Of a DNA stretch of 64,000 nucleotides, positions 1 to 8,152 are shown in pieces; within the stretch, counting starts at the first letter, position 1, and every line of letters starts with the position of its first letter. A model generated the notes under the pieces. That model made no database searches and was not told the origin of the DNA. It was given only the letters and a program-made list of their open reading frames with translations. This stretch comes from CAYVTM01 sp964454645 (GTDB lineage Bacteria > Bacteroidota > Bacteroidia > Sphingobacteriales > Sphingobacteriaceae). The stretch covers positions 1 to 64,000 of the forward strand of contig CAYVTM010000007.1 in NCBI GenBank assembly GCA_964454645.1, in the 5' to 3' direction. The position numbers and the translations under genes are program-made.

Positions 1-2
1 TG

Positions 3-71
3 TATATGATTCGTTTGATTGTCAATGGCCAGGGAGCCATGATAAGAGTAATAGATTTATCTAAAAAATAA
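3..71 (+). CDS. C-terminal end of a T9SS type A secreted protein (partial)
   Basis: An open frame enters from the left edge and ends at a TAA at 69-71. It encodes 22 residues starting YMIRLIVNG and ending IDLSKK. The pattern (Y-hydrophobic-R-hydrophobic, a short G-rich turn, a second hydrophobic strand, final lysines) is that of the last strands of the type A C-terminal sorting domain that directs proteins through the type IX secretion system. Only the tail is in the window, so the cargo cannot be named. The terminator at 104-138 follows it. Confidence 0.7.
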   Translation, partial: YMIRLIVNGQGAMIRVIDLSKK

Positions 72-103
72 TTGATATCATAATCAATTATTTTGGAAAA
101 ACA

Positions 104-138
104 GAAACCCCGGTAGCGATACCGGGGTTTCGTTTTTT
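104..138 (+). terminator. Rho-independent terminator after the T9SS cargo gene
   Basis: A perfect 12-bp stem (GAAACCCCGGTA with its complement) closes a GCGA tetraloop at 104-131 and is followed by six T residues at 133-138. It ends the gene entering from the left and insulates ybeY. Confidence 0.93.
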
Positions 139-182
139 ATACTATTGAAGGCTTTATTTTAGGACAAGAATCCTTATTCAAT

Positions 183-190
183 TATCTTTG
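183..190 (+). promoter_or_regulatory. -7 promoter element of ybeY
   Basis: TATCTTTG matches the Bacteroidota -7 consensus TAnnTTTG and lies only 5 nt before the ATG at 196. Transcription should start at or within a few bases of the start codon, giving a leaderless or nearly leaderless mRNA. The -33 element is weak (T-rich at 157-160). Confidence 0.6.
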
Positions 191-195
191 CCCCC

Positions 196-615
196 ATGGC
201 GGTACATTTTTTTGAAGAAGACATCGTTTACAAGCTCCCCCAAAAGCGTATGATCAAACGCTGGATAAAGGATACCGTCGAAGCAGAGAACAATAAATTA
301 AAAGAACTTAATTTTATCTTTTGCAGTGATGAGTATCTGCTTGGCATTAACCGAAATTATTTGCAGCACGATACGTACACCGATATTATTACTTTCGATA
401 ACTCCGAAAAACAAGGCATTATTGAAGGAGATATTTTCATCAGCATCGACCGGGTCCGGGAAAATGCAAAAACTTTTACAGAGTCCGAATTCGACGAATT
501 ATGCCGTATATTAATACACGGAACCTTGCATTTATTAGGTTATAAGGATAAGGCTGAAAAAGATAAGAATCTGATGACGGATAAAGAAAACATTTATTTA
601 GCGCGGAGATTTTAA
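196..615 (+). CDS. ybeY: Endoribonuclease YbeY
   Basis: A 139-residue protein of the UPF0054/YbeY family, a single-strand-specific metallo-endoribonuclease acting in 16S rRNA 3'-end maturation and ribosome quality control. The signature HGTLHLLGY is present (H108, H112, G115). The canonical motif has a third zinc-binding histidine at +10 from the first, and here that position is Asp118. I recall similar losses in other Bacteroidota members, so the gene is probably functional. The ATG at 196 is supported by the -7 box ending at 190. Confidence 0.93.
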   Translation: MAVHFFEEDIVYKLPQKRMIKRWIKDTVEAENNKLKELNFIFCSDEYLLGINRNYLQHDTYTDIITFDNSEKQGIIEGDIFISIDRVRENAKTFTESEFDELCRILIHGTLHLLGYKDKAEKDKNLMTDKENIYLARRF

Positions 616-634
616 TTTCTTATGGTGTTCCTTC

Positions 635-668
635 TTTTGATGAGCTAAGCAAATGCTTTGTATCTTTA
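635..668 (+). promoter_or_regulatory. Promoter of the NAD(P)-binding protein gene
   Basis: TTTTG at 635-639 (-33) and TATCTTTA at 661-668 (-7) are separated by 21 bp, the spacing of Bacteroidota primary-sigma promoters. The -7 box is 4 nt from the ATG at 673, which supports that start over the upstream in-frame ATG at 658. Confidence 0.55.
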
Positions 669-672
669 CAGA

Positions 673-1347
673 ATGGAAAAGAGAACTGCATTAATTGTCG
701 GATCTACCGGATTGGTCGGAAGGTTTTGTCTCAGCTATTTGCTGATGGATGCACAATATGAAAAAGTAATTGCTGTGCTTCGTAAAGAGCTTCCGTTGAA
801 GGATCCTAAGCTCGAGCAAGTGGTTGTCGATTTCGATAGACTCGATCATTACAAAGAGCGTTTGACAGCCGATGATATTTTTTGTTGCCTCGGAACAACA
901 ATCAAAGCGGCAGGCTCAAAGGAAAACTTTCGTAAAGTCGATCAGTACTATCCCATCGAATTGGCAAAAATTACAAGTCAAAATAAAGCGAAACAATTTT
1001 TAATTATATCGGCTCTGGGTGCCGATAAAAATTCTTCAATCTTTTACAATCGTGTAAAAGGAGAAATGCAGGAGGCGTTGAAAAAAATACCTTTTCAAAG
1101 CACTCATGTTTTTCAACCTTCTTTATTAACCGGACTCCGTAAAGAGTTTCGTGCCGGAGAACGGATTGCTCAGGTTTTAATGCATATATTTTCTCCGTTG
1201 ATGATTGGCCCGGCTAGAAAATATAAACCGGTCGACGCAATGGTAGTTGCACATGCCATGCATATTCAGGCCAAAGAAAATAAAAGCGGAATTTTTATTT
1301 ACCCATCCGATGAAATTCAAAAAATATTTGAAACAAGAAAGGCCTGA
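673..1347 (+). CDS. NAD(P)-binding oxidoreductase, TIP30/HTATIP2-like
   Basis: A 224-residue Rossmann-fold protein. The nucleotide-binding motif GSTGLVG lies at residues 10-16, and a short-chain-reductase-like core follows (FCCLGTT; a serine in ISALGADKNS; an asparagine-tyrosine pair near FYNRVKGEMQ). The family (atypical SDRs, NAD(P)H-binding) acts on unidentified substrates, so no reaction is assigned. The in-frame ATG at 658 overlaps the promoter and is rejected. The gene is transcribed alone and is convergent with rng. Confidence 0.8.
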   Translation: MEKRTALIVGSTGLVGRFCLSYLLMDAQYEKVIAVLRKELPLKDPKLEQVVVDFDRLDHYKERLTADDIFCCLGTTIKAAGSKENFRKVDQYYPIELAKITSQNKAKQFLIISALGADKNSSIFYNRVKGEMQEALKKIPFQSTHVFQPSLLTGLRKEFRAGERIAQVLMHIFSPLMIGPARKYKPVDAMVVAHAMHIQAKENKSGIFIYPSDEIQKIFETRKA

Positions 1348-1480
1348 TCCTTTTATGTTTTACACGGCCACAGATGTATGCAGGGTTTTCACGGAGGATG
1401 CTATAGGAAAAAAGCCAATTATGAGCAATTTGTGTACTTCGGTGAAATGCAAAAAGAAATCGAGGCTTAAGCGTTATATT

Positions 1481-3037
1481 TTAACCGATCATGATTTCTT
1501 CTTCTTTATCGTTGAAGAAATGAAACTCCAGATAAGTATATGAAGTTACTGCTTTTATTTTAATCCAGCATCTGTATTTAATCCACCATTTTACTTGTTG
1601 CGAGATCAATCCTTTCTTCAGGAATGCTACCACAAAAGGATGTGCAGTAAGTGTAATATTTTTTTCGTTTTGTTCGGTAAGGATATAATTCAAATTGTTT
1701 TCAATATCATCTACCACAACAATACTTGCACGTATCTCTCCGCTGCCACCGCAGGTTGGGCATTTCTCAACCGTTACGATATTCATTTCGGGACGGACGC
1801 GCTGACGTGTTATTTGTACCAATCCAAATTTGCTGGGAGGCAGGATGGTATGTTTCGCCCGATCTTCATTCATTAATCCGCGCAAATGTTCGAACAATAT
1901 TTTTTTATTCGCCGCTTTGTGCATATCGATAAAATCGATTACAATAATTCCACCCATATCGCGTAAACGCAGTTGACGCGCAATCTCTTTAGCCGCTTCA
2001 ATATTTACCTGCAGCGCATTCTCTTCCTGATTACTGTCGGCAACAGAACGGTTTCCGCTGTTTACATCAATCACATGTAAAGCTTCGGTATGTTCAATCA
2101 CTAAATACGCCCCACCGGGAAGGTTAACGGTTTTTCCGAAAAGATTTTTTATTTGTCTGTCTATACCGAAATGATCGAACATCGGTTCACGGCCTCTGTA
2201 CAGTTTCACGATCTTCTCCTGTTCCGGAGCAATGGTATGTATATAGTTTTTTACGTCTTCGTAAATAGCAGGATCATCTATATGGATGTTGTTGAACGAT
2301 GCATTGAGCATATCTCTTAAAACCGTAGAGGTTTTATCCATCTCACCCAAGATCTTTTTCGACGGTTCCGTAGTCTGTAGCTTTGCACAGAACATTTTCC
2401 AACGTTCCAGAAGTTCATTCAGGTCGGCATGCATTTCAGCTACCCCTTTTCCTTCGGAAACAGTACGGATAATTACTCCGAAGTTTTTGGGTTTAATGCT
2501 TTCGATAATGCGCTTCAGTCGGTTTCGTTCGGCAGCCGTTTTTATTTTTTTAGATACGGATATGGCATCGCTGAAAGGTACCAGGACCACATATCTGCCG
2601 GCAAGCGAGAGTTCTGAGCTTAATCGCGGACCCTTGGAAGAGATCGGTTCCTTGGCTATTTGTACCGGAATTAATAAGTTCTTGGTAAGTACTTCCGTAA
2701 TCTTACCGCTTTTATGTATATCCGATTCGAGTTTGAATTGCTCGAGAAGTATCTTTTCGTTTCGGGGAGCCGTGCGCACCCTTTTTGTAAATTTTATAAG
2801 CGATTGTACCTGCGATCCTAAATCGAGATAATGCAGGAAGGCATCTTTCTCATACCCTACATCAACAAATGCAGCGTTCAATCCCGGCATAATTTTTTTT
2901 ATCCTGCCCAGATAGAGATCTCCTACGGAAAAATTGTTATTGCTTTTTTCCTGATGAAGTTCTATTAGCTGTTTGTCTTGCAACAATGCCAATACAACTC
3001 CGCCGGGAGTAGCATTTATTACAAGTTCCTTGTTCAA
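1481..3037 (-). CDS. rng: Ribonuclease G (RNase E/G family)
   Basis: A 518-residue endoribonuclease of the RNase E/G family, cutting AU-rich single-stranded RNA in rRNA processing and mRNA decay. An N-terminal S1 domain (VGDLYLGRIKKIMPGLNAAF onward, about residues 38-110) is followed by the catalytic domain. The metal-binding aspartates lie in HVIDVNSG and IVIDFIDM, and the zinc-link CPTCGGSG is near residue 440. It lacks the long C-terminal degradosome scaffold of RNase E. The start is TTG at 3037: an in-frame TAA lies upstream and no ATG or GTG comes between. It follows the COX24-like gene and HU on the same strand. Confidence 0.95.
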   Translation of the reverse strand: MNKELVINATPGGVVLALLQDKQLIELHQEKSNNNFSVGDLYLGRIKKIMPGLNAAFVDVGYEKDAFLHYLDLGSQVQSLIKFTKRVRTAPRNEKILLEQFKLESDIHKSGKITEVLTKNLLIPVQIAKEPISSKGPRLSSELSLAGRYVVLVPFSDAISVSKKIKTAAERNRLKRIIESIKPKNFGVIIRTVSEGKGVAEMHADLNELLERWKMFCAKLQTTEPSKKILGEMDKTSTVLRDMLNASFNNIHIDDPAIYEDVKNYIHTIAPEQEKIVKLYRGREPMFDHFGIDRQIKNLFGKTVNLPGGAYLVIEHTEALHVIDVNSGNRSVADSNQEENALQVNIEAAKEIARQLRLRDMGGIIVIDFIDMHKAANKKILFEHLRGLMNEDRAKHTILPPSKFGLVQITRQRVRPEMNIVTVEKCPTCGGSGEIRASIVVVDDIENNLNYILTEQNEKNITLTAHPFVVAFLKKGLISQQVKWWIKYRCWIKIKAVTSYTYLEFHFFNDKEEEIMIG

Positions 3038-3134
3038 GTTATTATTCTTTTATCCCTCAATATGTTTGTTTAAATAATTTACAAACAAGCCCTATTTTTA
3101 TCATCAATATGATAAGCCTAAGAATAAACAAGCC

Positions 3135-3165
3135 TTGCACGACAGCCCGGAAGCATATCGTGCAA
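3135..3165 (-). terminator. Hairpin between the COX24-like gene and rng
   Basis: Perfect 8-bp arms TTGCACGA and TCGTGCAA flank a 15-nt loop. In the minus-strand transcript the hairpin is 28 nt past the COX24-like stop codon and is followed by a U-rich but interrupted stretch. It could be a weak terminator or an attenuator separating this gene from rng. Confidence 0.4.
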
Positions 3166-3193
3166 AGTGCTTAAAAGGAATAACCGCTAACGA

Positions 3194-3283
3194 TTATTTC
3201 TTTTTATGTCTGTTCTTTCTCAAACGTTTTTTACGCTTGTGAGTTGCCATTTTATGTCTTTTTCTTTTCTTACCGCTTGGCAT
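3194..3283 (-). CDS. COX24/AURKAIP1-domain mini ribosomal protein (29 aa)
   Basis: A 29-residue, extremely basic protein beginning MPSGKKRKRHKMATHKRKK and ending NRHKKK. It matches the short COX24/AURKAIP1-domain proteins found throughout Bacteroidota, which are related to the C-terminus of mitochondrial small-subunit protein mS38. It is probably a ribosome-associated peptide. About 20 of 29 residues are Lys, Arg or His. It lies between the TPR protein and rng on the same strand. It is too short for ordinary gene finding, but its composition and family match make it convincing. Confidence 0.85.
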   Translation of the reverse strand: MPSGKKRKRHKMATHKRKKRLRKNRHKKK

Positions 3284-3310
3284 AATTCCTGGTATTTATG
3301 AGTGAAACAA

Positions 3311-4162
3311 TTATTTTTTTAATGTCTTAATGTATTCATCGATTCCATTAATAACAGACGGATCGATTACATATTCTTTAACTTTTTCCAATGCCTGAAT
3401 AGCCTTGGTATTGTCGCCAACTTTTTCATAAGATTCGGCGATGAATGCATAAATCTCTGCAGTAGGCCGGTATTTCGCTACGGTTTCGAAACGTTCAATT
3501 GCTTTATCATACTGGCCTGAACGCATCGAGAACAAACCTAAATTCAGATTTGCATTGATGTGTTCGGGATTTTCTTTTACTACCGATAAGAGTAACTGAA
3601 TCCCTTCCATCGGATTTTGAGAAGCATCTACATAACACGCTCCCAATCCGGTTTTAGCTTCTAAATCGGAAGGATTAATTTCCAATGCCTGCTTATAAGC
3701 AGTTGTTGCTTTTTCTGCAAAAGCGTCCGAACGTAAAGAATCTCCGGTAGTCCGGTACTCATTTCTGAAATAATCGCCCGCAAGTACATAGGTATTTGAA
3801 GTATTTTCAATAGCCGCTGCTTCCGAATAATAAAATCCTGCCGCTGCAAACTGACTGGAAGCGGCATAGCTCTCGGCGATCTGCTTCAAACCGGCAGCTT
3901 TTTCAACAGCTTCTAAACCTTTAAGCCCTTTCTCTAGCGACTCGATGTTTTGTTTAACGGTAGCGGTAACATTTTGCTTAGCCTGCTTAGCCTCGCTTTC
4001 CAACGTTACCGTTACTGTCTGAGTAGTACCCTGATCTCTGGCAGCACCCCCCTGATTCGCTTTGGAAGTATTGGGAGCTACGAGGTCAAGACTAAATATA
4101 ACAACTACCAGAACGGCAATCGCTGCTATTAATATCCACTGACCTTTTTTAAGAGATTTCAT
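3311..4162 (-). CDS. Membrane-anchored TPR-repeat protein
   Basis: 283 residues. One N-terminal transmembrane segment (about residues 9-28, ILIAAIAVLVVVIFSLDLVA) follows a short KSLKKGQW cytoplasmic end. A low-complexity Gln/Thr/Lys linker comes next, then tetratricopeptide repeats from about residue 105 to 280 (for example GLGACYVDA, NLNLGLFSMRSGQYDKAIERF, AFIAESYEKVGDNTKAIQAL). TPRs mediate protein-protein contacts, and the partner is unknown. The gene follows HU by 7 nt, so the two are probably co-transcribed. Confidence 0.8.
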   Translation of the reverse strand: MKSLKKGQWILIAAIAVLVVVIFSLDLVAPNTSKANQGGAARDQGTTQTVTVTLESEAKQAKQNVTATVKQNIESLEKGLKGLEAVEKAAGLKQIAESYAASSQFAAAGFYYSEAAAIENTSNTYVLAGDYFRNEYRTTGDSLRSDAFAEKATTAYKQALEINPSDLEAKTGLGACYVDASQNPMEGIQLLLSVVKENPEHINANLNLGLFSMRSGQYDKAIERFETVAKYRPTAEIYAFIAESYEKVGDNTKAIQALEKVKEYVIDPSVINGIDEYIKTLKK

Positions 4163-4169
4163 CGGTTGA

Positions 4170-4475
4170 TTACTTTTCTACGGCAGCTTTCATTTTCACT
4201 GAGTTTTTTACTTTCTCAACAAAAGTTTTTGCTGGTTTAAAACTGGGAACATAGTGCTCCGGAATAATGATGGCTGTATTTTTAGAAATATTTCTAGCCG
4301 TTTTTTTAGCTCTTTTCTTTACGATAAAAGAACCAAATCCTCTTACATACACGTTTTCACCTTCTTGTAAAGATCCTTTGATTACCTTGAAAAAGGACTC
4401 TACTGTCTCTTGTACGTCAACTTTCTCGATTCCTGTTTTTGCTGCAATTTGAGCAATGATTTCAGCCTTAGTCAT
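4170..4475 (-). CDS. HU-family DNA-binding protein
   Basis: A 101-residue histone-like protein that bends and compacts DNA. It has the two N-terminal helices (MTKAEIIAQIAAKTG), the RGFGSF turn and the beta arm ending in PSFKPAKTFVEKVK. The short lysine-rich C-terminal extension (NSVKMKAAVEK) is common in this phylum. It starts a leftward unit with the TPR gene, the COX24-like gene and rng, and is divergent from mutY across 224 nt. Confidence 0.93.
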   Translation of the reverse strand: MTKAEIIAQIAAKTGIEKVDVQETVESFFKVIKGSLQEGENVYVRGFGSFIVKKRAKKTARNISKNTAIIIPEHYVPSFKPAKTFVEKVKNSVKMKAAVEK

Positions 4476-4681
4476 AGTTATATAATGATATTATTAATTG
4501 TTTGCAAATAAATAATTTAAGGGCTGCAATTATAGGATTTTTAGTTCGTATTATGAAATAATTAATAGAAATAAATTTCTTTTTACTCTTTTATCGCTTT
4601 TTTTTAACTTGTTGATTATGTTTAACTTAATTCGCCGATCTTTAAAAACCAAATTTCATTTCCTTTTAACATAGTTCCTCT

Positions 4682-4689
4682 TACTTTTG
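4682..4689 (+). promoter_or_regulatory. -7 promoter element of mutY
   Basis: TACTTTTG matches TAnnTTTG exactly and lies 10 nt before the mutY ATG at 4700, so the 5' leader would be only a few bases. No good -33 element was found at 19-21 bp. Confidence 0.5.
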
Positions 4690-4699
4690 TTCCCCTGAT

Positions 4700-5749
4700 A
4701 TGTCTGTCTCGAGTCAATTAATTTCCTGGTATCAATTCAATAAACGAGAACTCCCCTGGAGGGAAACGAAGGACCCTTATCGTATATGGCTGTCCGAAAT
4801 TATCCTTCAGCAGACCCGTATCAATCAGGGTTTACCCTATTATCTGAAATTTATTGAGAAGTATCCCGATGTGCGGTCGCTTGCCTTAGCCAGAGAAGAA
4901 GAGGTAATGAAATTGTGGCAGGGACTGGGGTATTATTCAAGAGCGAGAAACATGCATGCAACCGCACAGCATATTTATCAGGAGAATCAGGGAAGATTTC
5001 CAGGCCGCTACTCCGAATTAATAAAACTCAAAGGAATCGGTACTTATACGGCGGCGGCGATTGCATCCTTTGCTTTTTCTGAAGCCAAAGCGGTACTCGA
5101 TGGAAATGTATTTCGTTTTCTTTCCCGGTATTTCGGAATTCAGACAGCGATCGACAGCACCGGAGGAAAAAAGCAATTCGAAGCACTTGCTCAGGAATTA
5201 ATAGATCATAAGCATCCGGATATTTATAATCAGGCGATTATGGAATTCGGATCTATACAATGCAAACCACAGAATCCCGATTGCAATATTTGTATGTTTC
5301 GAACAGAATGTATCGCTTTCAAAGAAAATAAAGTTAATACCCTCCCTGCGAAAAAGAATAAAATACAAATCCGAAATCGCTATTTCAATTATTTCCTGAT
5401 ACGTGCAAAAGGAGGTACTGTCTTACGACAACGCCTGGAAAAAGATATCTGGCAAAATCTTTTTGAACTGCCTTTAATAGAAACTTCGACAGAAATACCC
5501 GAGAAGAAACTGGTAGGAAGCAATGATTGGCAGAATCTCTTCAGAAAAGAAAGGGTTAAAATTCTGAAAATATCCGGTCCTGTCAAGCATGTGTTATCAC
5601 ATCAACATCTACATACCCGATTTTGGGAAATTGAAATAAGCCCCAAATGGCATCAAAAACAGAATAACTTTGTATTCATTAAGGATGAAGAATTAATGAA
5701 TTATGCATTACCCCGATTAATTGATTCTTATTTGCAAAAAAATTATTAA
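4700..5749 (+). CDS. mutY: A/G-specific adenine glycosylase MutY
   Basis: A 349-residue base-excision repair enzyme that removes adenine opposite 8-oxoguanine. Catalytic Glu33 lies in LSEIILQQTR, the helix-hairpin-helix at about 110-121 (LKGIGTYTAAAI) and catalytic Asp134 in VLDGNVFRF. The 4Fe-4S ligands C188, C195, C198 and C204 keep the C-x6-C-x2-C-x5-C spacing. The C-terminal third is the NUDIX-like 8-oxoG recognition domain (HVLSHQHLHTRFWEI). It begins a mutY-ssb-gldE-gldD cluster conserved in gliding Bacteroidota. Confidence 0.96.
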   Translation: MSVSSQLISWYQFNKRELPWRETKDPYRIWLSEIILQQTRINQGLPYYLKFIEKYPDVRSLALAREEEVMKLWQGLGYYSRARNMHATAQHIYQENQGRFPGRYSELIKLKGIGTYTAAAIASFAFSEAKAVLDGNVFRFLSRYFGIQTAIDSTGGKKQFEALAQELIDHKHPDIYNQAIMEFGSIQCKPQNPDCNICMFRTECIAFKENKVNTLPAKKNKIQIRNRYFNYFLIRAKGGTVLRQRLEKDIWQNLFELPLIETSTEIPEKKLVGSNDWQNLFRKERVKILKISGPVKHVLSHQHLHTRFWEIEISPKWHQKQNNFVFIKDEELMNYALPRLIDSYLQKNY

Positions 5750-5774
5750 TTTCAAGCTGTTAAAAATTAAAATT

Positions 5775-6209
5775 ATGTCAGGTGTAAACAAAGTGATTTT
5801 GGTCGGACATTTGGGCAAGGACCCTGAGGTAAGACACTTAGAAGGAGGTACAACAGTAGCTTCATTTTCGTTAGCAACGACAGAAAGCTACACCAATAAA
5901 AGCGGTGAGCGTGTTGATCAAACCGAATGGCACAATGTTGTAGTATGGAGAGGATTGGCAGACATTGCTGCCAAGTATCTGCAAAAAGGTAAATTAGTAT
6001 ATGTTGAAGGAAAGCTGCGAACGCGTTCATGGGATGATAAGGATGGGAATAAGCGTTATACAACAGAAATTGTCGCTGATAACTTCACAATGCTCGGTCG
6101 TAAATCCGATGAAACGGGTGGAGGAGGAGCATACGAAAAAAGTGAAACTTTTAAATCGCCTGCCATTGATACCGCTAATGATTCAGGAAGCGATGATCTT
6201 CCTTTTTAG
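5775..6209 (+). CDS. ssb: Single-stranded DNA-binding protein
   Basis: 144 residues. The OB fold starts MSGVNKVILVGHLGKDPEVR, and the acidic tail ends DDLPF, the tip that recruits replication and repair partners. The longer frame from 5721 adds an unrelated Ile/Lys-rich extension overlapping mutY and is rejected. The gene lies 25 nt downstream of the mutY stop. Confidence 0.96.
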   Translation: MSGVNKVILVGHLGKDPEVRHLEGGTTVASFSLATTESYTNKSGERVDQTEWHNVVVWRGLADIAAKYLQKGKLVYVEGKLRTRSWDDKDGNKRYTTEIVADNFTMLGRKSDETGGGGAYEKSETFKSPAIDTANDSGSDDLPF

Positions 6210-6227
6210 TAAATAAGACACAATATT

Positions 6228-7568
6228 TTGGAAACAAATTCAGACCCCTACCCTTCGGTAATCAGTTTAATTGATCAGACGCAGAACATAGCGCCTGATC
6301 AATTATTTTACTACATTCTTACGATCTTAATTTTAAGCGGCTTTATAGGCCTCTTAACAGCTATGCAAACTGCTTTAGCTCACATAAGCGAGAAAGATAT
6401 TGCAGCATTAAAGAAAGCGGATACTAAACGAGAAGAGCTCTTATTAAAAATACTCGATAAACCCGCCAGCTTACAGGCAACTTTTTCTATCGCAAAGACT
6501 TTACTACTTGTGCCGCTTATTATTGTTTCGGTAATTCTGTTGAGTAATATGTTGTTTTTCGAACAACATATCTCTTTGGATATTATGATCTACACATTAT
6601 TCATCTCTTTGTATCTGCTGCTTACATGCGTATTCGTACCGAAACTATATGCCGGAAAACAATATTTGAGCTTTTCCCAATCGACGGTATTTGTACTGCT
6701 TGCTTTACAATGGATATTAAGACCGGTTATTGTTTTCTTGTTGTATTATGCAAAAATCCTGAACAAGATTATACCTAAAGAATATCGCATCACTCGCGAA
6801 GAGTTCAATAAAATGCGTGATTCGGAATTAATCCATGAAGAAAACGAAGATGAGCAGATGATTTTAAAAGGTATTGCCAACTTCGGTAATATCTCGGTAA
6901 AACAAATCATGCGCAGCCGAATGGATGTTGTTGCTTTCGATGCAAATCTTGAATATGATGTTATCTACAATAAAATTAAAGAGACCCGTTATTCACGAAT
7001 ACCTGTGTATGAAAAGAATCTCGACACGATAAAGGGCATTTTGTATATAAAGGATATTCTTATCAATCGTGACCGAACGGATTTCGAATGGCAGAGTTTG
7101 ATTCGTCCGGCATATTTTGTTCCTGAGAGCAAGAAAATTGATGATTTATTAAAGGAATTCAAATCGACTCATACACATATTGCCATTGTAGTGGATGAGT
7201 ATGGTGGGACATCCGGAATCGTTACGCTTGAAGATATTCTTGAAGAGATTGTTGGAGATATTAGTGATGAATACGATGAAGCGGATGACGAATTACGTTA
7301 TTCTAAATTAGATGATTATAATTATGTGTTTGATGGTAAAACACCATTAACAGATATTTATCGTTTATTGGATTTGGATGAATCTACTTTCGAGGATATA
7401 CACGGGGAAGCGGATACCATCGGAGGTTTGGTACTTGCCATTTCCGGAAGATTTTTATACAACAAGGAAAAAGTACAATACGAAAATTTTATTTTTACGG
7501 TTGAATCGGCAAACAGAAGAAGGATAAAAAGAGTAAAAATGACAATTGTTCAAAACGAGAAAGAATAA
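6228..7568 (+). CDS. gldE: Gliding motility-associated protein GldE (CNNM/CorC-like)
   Basis: 446 residues. Four N-terminal membrane segments (about residues 25-47, 90-112, 117-138, 150-175) form a DUF21/CNNM domain. Two CBS domains (about 215-335, including SRIPVYEKNLDTIKGILYIK) and a C-terminal CorC/HlyC domain follow. Placement directly before gldD, after mutY and ssb, is the arrangement known in Flavobacterium johnsoniae and identifies it as GldE rather than a generic magnesium-efflux paralogue. The start is TTG at 6228, 18 nt after the ssb stop. Confidence 0.9.
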   Translation: METNSDPYPSVISLIDQTQNIAPDQLFYYILTILILSGFIGLLTAMQTALAHISEKDIAALKKADTKREELLLKILDKPASLQATFSIAKTLLLVPLIIVSVILLSNMLFFEQHISLDIMIYTLFISLYLLLTCVFVPKLYAGKQYLSFSQSTVFVLLALQWILRPVIVFLLYYAKILNKIIPKEYRITREEFNKMRDSELIHEENEDEQMILKGIANFGNISVKQIMRSRMDVVAFDANLEYDVIYNKIKETRYSRIPVYEKNLDTIKGILYIKDILINRDRTDFEWQSLIRPAYFVPESKKIDDLLKEFKSTHTHIAIVVDEYGGTSGIVTLEDILEEIVGDISDEYDEADDELRYSKLDDYNYVFDGKTPLTDIYRLLDLDESTFEDIHGEADTIGGLVLAISGRFLYNKEKVQYENFIFTVESANRRRIKRVKMTIVQNEKE

Positions 7569-7569
7569 A

Positions 7570-8151
7570 ATGCGCTATTTGATTTACAGTATAAGTTTAG
7601 TATTATTTTTTTGCTCTTGCGGAGGTTCTGATTATTCTCCCAAACCGAGAGGGTATTTTCGTATTGATCTTCCCGAAAAAAAATATGTCCGTTACCAGAG
7701 CGATTGCGGTTATTCTTTTGATATTCCGGTATACTCAGAAATACGCGAAGATAGTTCACGTGATGCACAGGCATGCTGGAAAAACCTTGTGTTCCCAAGC
7801 TTAAACGGAAGATTGCATATCAGCTATTACAAAATACAATCGGAAGAAATGTTTATCAACTTAATTGAAGACTCCCGGCGCTTAGCTTTTAAACATACGG
7901 TAAAAGCAGAAGGTATTGATGAAAGCAGGATTACAAACGATGCCGAAAAGGTATATGGTTTGTATTATGATATTGCCGGAAATACCGCTTCATCCGTTCA
8001 GTTTTTTATTACCGACAGCAGCCAACATTTTTTACGCGGCTCTTTGTATTTCTATGCCGAACCCCAGGCTGATTCTATTAAACCCGTTTTGAATTTTGTG
8101 AAAGAGGATATGGATGTTTTATTGAAAAGTTTTAAGTGGACTAAGGATTAA
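7570..8151 (+). CDS. gldD: Gliding motility lipoprotein GldD
   Basis: 193 residues. A lipoprotein signal (MRYLIYSISLVLFFCSCGG, probable lipidated Cys18) is followed by the GldD core PKPRGYFRIDLPEKKYVRY. GldD is needed for gliding and for type IX secretion in F. johnsoniae, which fits the T9SS cargo genes in this window. The ATG at 7570 is 1 nt past the gldE stop. The upstream TTG at 7546 would put charged residues before the signal and is rejected. Confidence 0.94.
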   Translation: MRYLIYSISLVLFFCSCGGSDYSPKPRGYFRIDLPEKKYVRYQSDCGYSFDIPVYSEIREDSSRDAQACWKNLVFPSLNGRLHISYYKIQSEEMFINLIEDSRRLAFKHTVKAEGIDESRITNDAEKVYGLYYDIAGNTASSVQFFITDSSQHFLRGSLYFYAEPQADSIKPVLNFVKEDMDVLLKSFKWTKD

Positions 8152-8152
8152 A

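Noticed and set aside
1247..1543. 98-codon plus-strand frame between the TIP30-like gene and rng
   Set aside because: It overlaps both real genes, has no promoter or family resemblance, and ends in translated antisense of rng.
3066..3090. Short inverted repeat TTGTTT/AAACAA before rng
   Set aside because: Six-base AT-rich arms are expected by chance here, and no U run or conserved spacing supports a function.
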